Below, one piece after another: positions 45,846 through 52,969 of a stretch of 52,969 nt of DNA (position 1 is the first letter of the stretch; every line of letters begins with the position of its first letter). The notes below the pieces were generated by a model, which ran no database searches, was not told the origin of the DNA, and saw only the letters and a list, made by a program, of their open reading frames with translations. The translations under genes and the position numbers were made by a program. Source of the stretch: Cylindrodendrum hubeiense (lineage: Eukaryota; Ascomycota; Sordariomycetes; Hypocreales; Nectriaceae); assembly GCA_014621425.1 (NCBI GenBank), contig JAANBB010000286.1:1-52969 (forward strand), read 5' to 3'.

Positions 45846-46748
45846 AGATCCACAGGGGGGGGGGAGACGATATGTACGTACGTAGCCACGGGTGGGAGAC
45901 GTAATCATGTACGCCATCCGCGATGGTACTATTCAGGAGGGATTTCAAAGACAGGCACGGCGTTCCGGAATCACTAGGGGACATGGGGGCAAACATAGAG
46001 ACACACTTGATGTACAATACGAATGCAAAATGTTTCTGTACGTGTGATCAACGAGACTTGCGACAGGAGACTGAGACGAAGCTGGAGACGAAGATGGAGA
46101 CGAGGACAGGGACGAAGACAGGGACTGAGACGGCGACCGCCCGTTCTATTTTCTGGCACCCGGCAGATTTGGCTCGCCGGGCGAGGGACGCTGGGGCTGC
46201 TGGGATGCCCCGACGGTTTCAGCTTGTGGAGTCGCAGGTCACAGACGACATTCCTTGAAACAGCCGTGCGTCGACAAACCCTGGTCGTCGGATAGACATG
46301 ATACGAAGGTGCTATCGTAGTTCATGCCGCCATGATGCGGTTGTGGTCACCAGAGCGGCCGTTTAAAAGGGCGTCGTCCTGGCCGCAGATTCTGGGCCTC
46401 GTTCCCTGTCACGTTCCTTATCCAACGGCGCCTTCACCACAACTCGTCCGTCCTTATTTCTTCTTCTGCTTCCACACCGCACGCAACCAGTCATTCGTTT
46501 GAACATCCACGAAACGCAACTCGACAGGCTGTGCCTATTGCTTCTGGATTCGTTGGTCAACTGCTGGACAAGTTGCTTTTTTATCCCGTCTATAATCCCC
46601 GGTGGTCCTGTCTCTCCCTCTTTACATCATTGACGCTGGTTATCCGTCCTCACACTCTCACGCCCGCCACTACTTACACACACTCGCACATACACCAAAC
46701 TCGCACACTCTCAACACACACAACCTCCTCCGCAACCCAACCGCCACC
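45846..46748 (+). promoter_or_regulatory. CCH1 3' flank and upstream region/leader of the small Ser-rich gene
   Basis: Starts with the CCH1 3' end. From about 46600 to the ATG at 46749 the plus strand is almost purine-poor, rich in CT and CA (cacactcgcacatacacc), the usual form of a fungal 5' leader of a well-expressed gene. Frames across it are not supported. Confidence 0.6.
46063..46140. repeat. GAGACGAAG-type imperfect tandem repeat
   Basis: About eight imperfect copies of a 9-12-bp purine-rich unit (gagacgaag, gagacgagg, gggacgaag). The region lies downstream of CCH1 and is non-coding. Confidence 0.75.
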
Positions 46749-47036
46749 ATGTTCAACGCCCGATTCGAGACCGTCTCTGGACGCTTCTCCCCCTCCAAGC
46801 TCCGCAATTCCTTCCGCCGATCTTCATCGCGCTCGTCTGCGCGAGACTCGTACTCGTCCAGCACGAGCGTCTCGTCCTCGGCGTCGACCATCAACAGCAT
46901 CATCCTCCGCCAGCCGTCCCTTGTAGGCATGGAGGAGGAGCGCCGCAAGTTTGGCAGCGAGCTGAACGTCCTGGAGCCTCGACCCATCGTCTACTGGGGC
47001 AGCGTGGAGGAGCGAATGGGATCTCTACACTTCTGA
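46749..47036 (+). CDS. Small Ser-rich protein of unknown function, 95 residues
   Basis: MFNARFETVSGRFSPSKLRN opens a basic, Ser-rich first half (RRSSSRSSARDSYSSSTS). The second half is a compact, non-repetitive stretch: INSIILRQPSLVGMEEERRK, then ELNVLEPRPIVYWGSVEERMG. The ATG lies in a perfect fungal start context (ccgccaccATG) after a long CT/CA-rich leader, which argues that it is a real and probably well-expressed gene. No domain, signal peptide or membrane segment is seen. The clustered Ser/Arg sites suggest phosphorylation. I recall similar short proteins in other Hypocreales but know no function. Confidence 0.72.
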   Translation: MFNARFETVSGRFSPSKLRNSFRRSSSRSSARDSYSSSTSVSSSASTINSIILRQPSLVGMEEERRKFGSELNVLEPRPIVYWGSVEERMGSLHF

Positions 47037-47899
47037 TGGATTCACGACCAACTTTTGACGATGACGTATGTTTGGGGAAGGCTTTCTTCTGGGGTTCACT
47101 TGGTGTTACTTGTCATTTTTTTCCTTTTTCCCTTTAAGACAGGTCCCTTGAAAAGTTGCCTTTTCAGATCTTCTTGGGTACATGGCGTTTATTGTTGGTT
47201 ATATGAGGTCTCGGTACATAAGCTTCTCTTCATGTGTTGGTGGTCTGGTATGACATCTTCCACGACAGCATGACCTTTGGAACAACAGCCCTTTGGCGAT
47301 GCCCTCCGGGGCCGAATGAAAACATGATCAATTGCACTCATCTTCCTTCCTGTCTCATGTGTTACGAGCGATTTGCCACCATAATCCTCCATCCATCGTA
47401 AGCCTGTAGGAATGTCAAGGCCTGGGGGTTGAAACGCCGCTTCAAAGCAGACATGACCCCACTGCGGCCCCTGGAATTTGCGTCGTAGTGACCGTCGTCC
47501 GCAATCCATCGTCGCCCGATGGCATGATCGACGCTATTTCGGGACGGACGGCGATGACAGCAGAGGCCGGGCCACCATGGGTTCATGCCGTGCCTGGGCT
47601 TCGATCACAGAGGCATCCATCCGGCTGATGGCGACCGTAAACCGGGCCACGACCACCGGGCGACAGCCACCGTCGAGGCCCACTCAATTCAATGCAAGGA
47701 GCGCAGTGAAATAGATTCATGCGGGAGGATCACCTGAAAGAAACAGCACCAGGCCAGTAAGGCTGTGCTGTGTCGTTTCCGGGGTGTGCTCCAGGACATG
47801 GCAATGCTAATGCGGCCCCTTGACCCCGTTGGTGTTGAGCAATTTCCCAATCCCAACTGCATCACAGTTATTGGTCGAGTCGTCTCTGCGACACGCTAT
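47037..47899. other. Intergenic region between converging genes
   Basis: 3' flanks of the small Ser-rich gene (plus) and the small membrane protein (minus). Frames here are short, overlap on both strands, and have no recognisable content. Confidence 0.5.
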
Positions 47900-48319
47900 C
47901 TAACTGAGGGCGGGATTTAGAGCGACGAGAGCGTAATACGCGCGGCTGGCCACGTAGGAGAAGATGACGGTGGCGGCTGCTGCTAGCACGACGAGCACCG
48001 CCAGGACGGTGCCGCGCAATTGAAACGCCTCGTCGGCCTCCATCTTGAGCAGCTTCTTCTGCTTGCTGTGGTAGTGCCAGCGGCCACCGGAGGCATCCCG
48101 GGGGTCTCGGTAGGGCTGGCCGCGAAACAACGAAACAAGCCGGTCAAGCCGTTGGGCCACCCATGACGGGAGCCATCGCGACAGCCACTGGTGCACAAAT
48201 CCACTGGGGGCGTCGCCGGCACCGCCGTGGCTGTTGCTGGTGCGGGCGAGCGTGTATCGCAGGTCCACCAGGGCCAGGGACAGCAAGAACACGACCAAGT
48301 TGACGGGAGTCATGACCAT
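47900..48319 (-). CDS. Small membrane protein of unknown function, 139 residues
   Basis: Single open frame. Helix 1 (VNLVVFLLSLALVDLRY) lies at residues of about 6-22. A polar middle with Trp/Arg-rich amphipathic segments (HQWLSRWLPSWVAQRLDRLV) follows. Then comes the conserved-looking motif GRWHYHSKQKKLLKMEADEA, followed by helix 2 (GTVLAVLVVLAAAATVIFSYV) near 103-124. It looks like a small ER or organelle membrane protein. No family is recognised. The start may be the first or second Met (48319 or 48313), and a small upstream exon cannot be excluded. Confidence 0.62.
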   Translation of the reverse strand: MVMTPVNLVVFLLSLALVDLRYTLARTSNSHGGAGDAPSGFVHQWLSRWLPSWVAQRLDRLVSLFRGQPYRDPRDASGGRWHYHSKQKKLLKMEADEAFQLRGTVLAVLVVLAAAATVIFSYVASRAYYALVALNPALS

Positions 48320-49185
48320 CTGTGGTCGTCAGCAACATGGAATCACCGGGTTGAAGCTCGGTGATGACGTGGACCCACCGAGTACAGCGTCGACGGTTGT
48401 TTCGGGCGTTGCGCGCCAGGGCCAATGTCGGAAACATTGACCGGCGAAGGAGACGGGCACGACGAGAAGACAGTGGCCATGGCGGTTTGAGATGCGAGCG
48501 TATCGAGTAGAGTGTTTGTTGTGCTTGAAACATGAGTTGGGGACGATTTCCTCCACATAGGTAGGTATGGGTTTATGTAATCTAATGTGTGTCGTGAGGT
48601 CATTCCACTGCTCGCTCTCGCATTCGCTCAGCCACTTTTACCGTCGCCATCGCACTGGAAAGACAGGAGGCTGCGCACATGGCGCAGTAGTGCATTGCCT
48701 GCTTCTGTTTAGAGGACTGCTATTTGCACACACACCGATTGCAACTCGCACGCATCAAACACCACCGAAGGCACAATCATCGTGTGCACATCTAGGAGTA
48801 ACTCCAAATAAAACAAATACCATTGCAGGGTTTTTTTTATATATATTTAAAAAGGAGTGAGCGCAGCTTGTTTTGTGTTTAACTTGGAGTAGATAGTACA
48901 GTTTATCACAACCAAGTATCATCATGTTTCTTCTGCGTGCGAATAGCAATACGCCTGTGTTGAAATATTTATTTCGAGTCTCGCAACTAACGTGCAAAGC
49001 CTCACTCGTCATGTCGTTTAAGCTATAATGGGATACCTCATTACGATGGCACCAACATGCAGCCACCCGGCGTCTCCTCTCCAGCCCGCTTCCTTCTTTT
49101 GACTCTATCCTTTATTCCCTATGTCCAGCGCCCCAGTTCCCATGCCAAAATGTCCACGCGAAACGCCAGCCATCCGGCGGATACC
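48320..49185. other. Gene-free region upstream of the small membrane protein
   Basis: Between the small membrane protein start and the HIS1 stop. An AT-rich patch at about 48820-49000 includes a ttttttttatatatattt run. No gene is seen. Confidence 0.5.
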
Positions 49186-50405
49186 CTATCGGGCGTTGTG
49201 AATGTCGAGAACCAAGATATCCTGGGCGCCGAGTCGGGTGAGGTCGTCCATGACGAGGGCGATCTTCTTCTTCTCCACCATACAGCTCACCGCAACCCAG
49301 CCTTCCTCATCCAGAGTCGTGACCGTTGCCGAACGCTTGCCGGGGGTGACCTTGGTCGCCTCTGGGAGCGATTTCCGCTCGATGTTGTACTGGCAGAGCA
49401 CATAGCGCTGGGCAGTGATGACACCCTTGATACGCGACGTGATGAGTTCGATCAACTCAGGCTTTGATGGCGACTTCGACTTGATGAGTACAGCCTGGGT
49501 ATCGACGACGGTGTCAATGGCCTTGAGGCCGGCAGCTCTCATGGTTTCACCGGATTCTGCATTGCAATTGTCAGCATCAATCATGGGGTGTAGGGGCAGC
49601 GCACTCAAGTGCCTAGGGAAGCAGCACTCACCAACCAGATCGACAATGCCATCTGCGACGCCCAAAGCGCATGCAGCCTCGACACTGCCACTCAGCTCAA
49701 TAATCTTGGTTCGCATCTTCCGGGGAGAAACGCCACCCTGGTCATCATCGCCCGCCTCGAGCCGAGCAAAATACTCAGTGGCTAGGCTAACGAAGCTGGT
49801 GCCAATGGTGCGGCCGATGAGGTCCTTGGCGGTAACATATTGGCCCTTCTCAGGGACTTGAACTTGGAGCTTGCAGGCACCGAAGCCCAGTTCCATGACC
49901 CTATCGCTTCTGGCAATCTTGTCCGAGGTGCCAGTCGCATCTACGGAGGCGCGGCGGGCGTGGTTGTATTCACGGACACCAGCATCGTGCTCCTCAACTT
50001 GATCCCATCCAGTAATACCCAGGTCGACACGGCCTTCACCGACGAAGGTGGGAATATCGGCAGCGGGGAGGAAGATGAGGGCAATTGGGAGGTTCTTGAC
50101 GAGGGCGATATCTAGGCGGTTCTCGCGGCGGAATTGGATGTCGGCACCCTCGAGGAGGTTCAGCGTGGCGTGATTGAGACGGCCCTCTGCATAGCACGGT
50201 TAGCCACAGGGATCCAATACGGGTTTGTTTGGGTCGCACTCACTCTTGGGGACGGCAAAGAGCAGACGGCCTTCGAGACTGCAATGGGTACAACATTAGC
50301 GATTCTGCGTCCACTGTCAAGCGCGGGTTGAGAGGGGGCGCTGTGGGGAGGGTGTCTCCATATGCCTCGCAGCGGTCGGAGTGCATACCTATTGACGAAA
50401 TCCAT
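49186..50405 (-). CDS. HIS1: ATP phosphoribosyltransferase (histidine biosynthesis, first step)
   Basis: Condenses ATP and PRPP to phosphoribosyl-ATP, the feedback-regulated first step of histidine synthesis, in the cytosol. Exons on the minus strand are 50389-50405 (17 nt), 50244-50278 (35 nt), 49632-50186 and 49186-49556. They total 978 nt and give 325 residues. The sequence reads MDFVNSLEGRLLFAVPKKGR, then LNHATLNLLEGADIQFRREN, ITGWDQVEEHDAGVREYN, ATEYFARLEAG, the PRPP-loop region SGSVEAACALGVADGIVDLV|ESGETMRAAGL, and the regulatory C-terminal domain (KGVITAQRYVLCQYNI, LDEEGWVAVSCMVEKKK, LTRLGAQDILVLDI). It is the long HisG form with its C-terminal histidine-binding domain, of normal fungal length. 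Cross-pathway control (CPC1/Gcn4) is expected for this pathway. Confidence 0.96.
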
Positions 50406-50518
50406 GGTGGGCAACTGAGGATGGAGAGATTGTGGTGGTCAGGGTCGAGACGTGACGTGAACATTGGACGCTTCGCCGTGGTGGGGGAATTTATTCTTGT
50501 GGTGAGCGCAACGGATGA

Positions 50519-50525
50519 TGACTCC
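50519..50525 (+). promoter_or_regulatory. Possible CPC1/Gcn4-like element upstream of HIS1
   Basis: TGACTCC, one base off the TGA(C/G)TCA consensus, about 114 bp before the HIS1 ATG. Position and pathway fit general amino-acid control, but a 6-of-7 match occurs often by chance. Confidence 0.3.
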
Positions 50526-51516
50526 GATTGCGGGGCTTTCGACATGATGGCGGGGTCGTCATTTGTGGCGCTAATACCGGACAGGTGCCCGCTAATCAGT
50601 TTTCCCTCAGCCTTTCAGGTACCAATCTTCAGTGGTTCTCCCTCCGTTCAGTCCCACTGCCGCTGCACTGCGCTGCGCTGCACTGGGCATGGGCTAATAA
50701 GGGCCGACTGCTACTGGCTGGCGGTACTTATTTATTTGCCGCCAATGGGAGAGCCAGCAGATAACACGCATCACAATCGCATGTCGTCGACACTGCGGGC
50801 AGCGGCATGCCCCATGCCATCCGTCTAGAACTACCCTTTTGTCTCTTGTCTCCGTCGGTTGCGGCCTCCGGGCGTGGATAGGATTATGATAAATGAATGA
50901 GGGCCTCATCCGTCATTGTGTCTGACCTCATGCATGTATCGGCTGTTGGTGAATACGGCACACAAGCACGCGAGGAACTGTCAGCCGGCGTTTGGAGGAG
51001 AGACAAACATGCAACGTCCCCGGCTGACCAGCCTCGTTGCTCAGACTTGCTGACCGGGATTTGGTACGGCATGTGGTGTAACTTGTAATTCCGCCTTGGC
51101 TTCAAGTACTCCGTACCACTTCTGGTATCCGTATGTGACTTTGTTTCCATGCTGCTGTCCGTCACACACGAGTCACACCCAGCGACCACGGAGCCAAGGG
51201 CGGTCGGTTCTCAGTGGTCTGAAACGCACGAGACAGGCAAGCTCGCACAGGAGCAACCAAGGAGACGCGGGCAACGGCATCCGTCCGAAGCCATTGATGC
51301 AGCAAGGCGGGCTTGTTTGTACAAAGGTGACGGGTCACGGCATACACGAGATACACGTATGGCTACTTGACTTTTCTAGTACAGTACGAGACTGTACAAC
51401 GACAAACTCTCGAGGCTGCGCCGCCAATCAACCTCGGGTCAATTCATCGCCAACCCCACCTGGAAGCGCGGTGAAAACGAACATGTAGGATGATGCAAGG
51501 TACTACAGACTTGCTT

Positions 51517-51602
51517 GGCTGGGTTGGAGTGGGCTGGACTGTGCCGGGCTGGACTGGGCCGGGCTGGACTGGGCTGGGGGGTGCTGGGCTGGGCCGGGCT
51601 GG
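51517..51602 (+). repeat. G-rich GGGCTGGACT tandem repeat
   Basis: Imperfect head-to-tail copies of gggctggact/gggccgggctgg with many GGG runs, followed by ggggggtgctgggctggg. The plus strand is strongly G-rich and could form quadruplexes. It also makes the Gly/Trp-rich spurious frames on both strands. Confidence 0.85.
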
Positions 51603-51820
51603 CATGCCACCAGCCAAAGGGCCCTCACCTACGGAGCACAGGGGCCGGAATCTACTACACCACGGGAACAAGCGCGCTAAGACCCCGTGTCAGAACATGG
51701 TGGCCGGGGACGCAAGGACAAGGCCATTGTCGGTCGCTTCGCCTGTATGTGTGTGTGATCTGCGGAGATGTATGGGTGATAGGTGACGGGTGCGGGCGGC
51801 ACGCCTGATGGGTCTGATGG

Positions 51821-51881
51821 GTGGTCGCTTGCTTGCTTGGTCGCTTGCCTGGTCGCTTGCTTGCTTGGTTGCTTGCTTGCG
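51821..51881. repeat. CGCTTGCTTG tetranucleotide-type repeat
   Basis: Repeated gcttgcttgg/tcgcttgc units derived from a CTTG tetranucleotide, in the long upstream region of the last gene. Confidence 0.8.
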
Positions 51882-52738
51882 GTGTGCCCGGATTTATGCT
51901 TCTTTCCATCCGCACATTGTAGAAGGGGCTTCCTGGTGTGCATGCTGGCTTGCTTTGGATTGTCTCGAATGTCTCGATTCGCTTGATTGCGTTGTTGTCT
52001 TGTTTGTCTTGTACGGACCCATTTTACTTTTTTCCCTTGTGATTTGACTCTGTTTACTTTTTCAGCACTTTTGTGTGCGGTTCAGCTGAACCACATAAAT
52101 AGGAGCGAGTAGCTTTCGTCGACGTGCCTGTCAACCTAAACCCAAGTCTTGAGAGACATTGGTTCGCGACTCCCTCCATCCTCGCTACCTAAATTTGCCT
52201 ACCCACCGACACCCATTGACGTAGCGGCCTATCAGAGACGAATTGCGGCAGCGATATCACGCCCGATAACCAATTCCCTTGCAAGCAGGTGCTCGGGGTA
52301 GAGCAACCTGGGCAATATCCCGGCCGGTTCCCTGCTTTTCCTTGCCTTTCCCTGCCCTTTCCGGCCTCTCACCCTGCCTCTCACCCTGCCTCACCCTGCC
52401 TTACAGTGGTACCAGCTGGCAGCCGGGCAGTGGCACACTTGCACTGGAGCACCTCAGAGAAAGGCGTCAGTCAAGTTGTTTTTTAGCGCTCCCGCCGCGC
52501 CACTTCTAAGCTAGCCCGATTCCCTTCTCCACCCAAGTTACCTTCTTGTTACCGCCGCCGTGACGACGACATACCAACCCTCTCTTCTCTCTTCCCGCCT
52601 CTTTCTCTTCTTCTTCTATCCCCCCGTCACCGTCAATCCCCCGCCCGCGCTGCTCTGCTCTGCTCATCAGTCGCGACTCGCCTCCCGCCCTTCTTCCCGG
52701 GCTCTCTCCCTCGAGGAGCCGTCGTCCGCTGCGTCGCC

Positions 52739-52969
52739 ATGAACTCCAGCTACCACCCGTCCGACATGCCGCCGCAAATGCCCATGCCGACTGGTGCGGC
52801 ATCGGGCTACGCTCCCAGCCTGCCCGCCATGCACGCCTACCAACACCAACAACACTCGCAGCACCAGCAGCAACAACACTCGCAGCAGCACCAGCAGCAC
52901 CAGCAGCACGCTCAGCTTCCACCACCGCCGCAGCCTCACCACCACCATCACCAGCACCAACACCAGCCG
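52739..52969 (+). CDS. His/Gln-rich protein, N-terminal part (cut by window end)
   Basis: The first 77 codons are visible: MNSSYHPSDMPPQMPMPTGA, then PSLPAMHAYQHQQHSQHQ and long H/Q runs, PPPPQPHHHHH. Such His/Gln/Pro-rich N-termini are common in fungal transcription factors and RNA-binding regulators. No domain falls inside the window, so the product is not identified. The start context (gcgtcgccATG) and the preceding CT-rich leader support it as a real gene start. Confidence 0.65.
   Translation, partial: MNSSYHPSDMPPQMPMPTGAASGYAPSLPAMHAYQHQQHSQHQQQQHSQQHQQHQQHAQLPPPPQPHHHHHQHQHQP

Larger units (their letters stand above)
50406..52738. promoter_or_regulatory. 2.3-kb gene-free region: HIS1 promoter and long upstream region of the His/Gln-rich gene
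   Basis: Holds the HIS1 promoter at the left and a long CT-rich leader of the next gene at the right (52560-52738). Open frames in it are shadows of simple repeats. The length is unusual for this window and resembles promoters of developmental regulators, which is only an inference. Confidence 0.55.

Overview
This is nuclear DNA of a filamentous ascomycete, most likely a Sordariomycete and probably of the order Hypocreales. The genus is not resolved. The evidence is short introns of about 45-110 nt with fungal signals (GTATGT, GTAAGT or GTGAGT donors, CTRAC branch points, CAG/TAG acceptors), pyrimidine-rich leaders, and fungal families: a Zn2Cys6 regulator with a fungal-specific transcription factor domain, a CCH1 calcium channel, a GPI-anchored secreted protein and a DUF6546/F-box-like protein of a type I know from Fusarium relatives. 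Most exon structures given here close in frame across every junction.

Left part (1-15.1 kb), all on the minus strand: the 5' end of the endocytic adaptor gene sla1, AMP deaminase, a regulator carrying two C2H2 fingers plus a Zn2Cys6 cluster, an orphan seven-helix membrane protein, and a GH127 (DUF1680) arabinofuranosidase.

Accessory-looking part (15.1-18.7 kb): an AT-rich gene-free island, then a DUF6546/F-box-like gene broken by one extra base in a T9 run.

Middle (18.7-32.9 kb): a Yea4-type nucleotide-sugar transporter with two GC-AG introns around a 17-nt microexon (minus), PP2A B55 (minus), an unknown 299-residue protein (plus), a GPI-anchored Cys-rich protein (plus), a decayed piece of a GAR transformylase (ADE8) gene, the meiotic MutS homologue MSH5 (minus), and ER membrane complex subunit EMC5 (minus).

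Right part (33.2-53 kb): an HMG-box regulator resembling the FMF-1/Ste11 group (minus), a PHD-finger protein (minus) that shares a 500-bp divergent promoter with the 2109-residue calcium channel CCH1 (plus), a small Ser-rich protein (plus), a small two-helix membrane protein (minus), histidine-pathway HIS1 (minus), a 2.3-kb gene-free stretch with GC-rich repeats, and the start of a His/Gln-rich protein (plus, cut by the window end).

The window is mainly core housekeeping and signalling genes, not a gene cluster. I see no CRISPR array, intact transposon, convincing tRNA or biosynthetic cluster. The most unusual features are the GC-AG intron pair, the ADE8 relic and the frameshifted DUF6546 gene.
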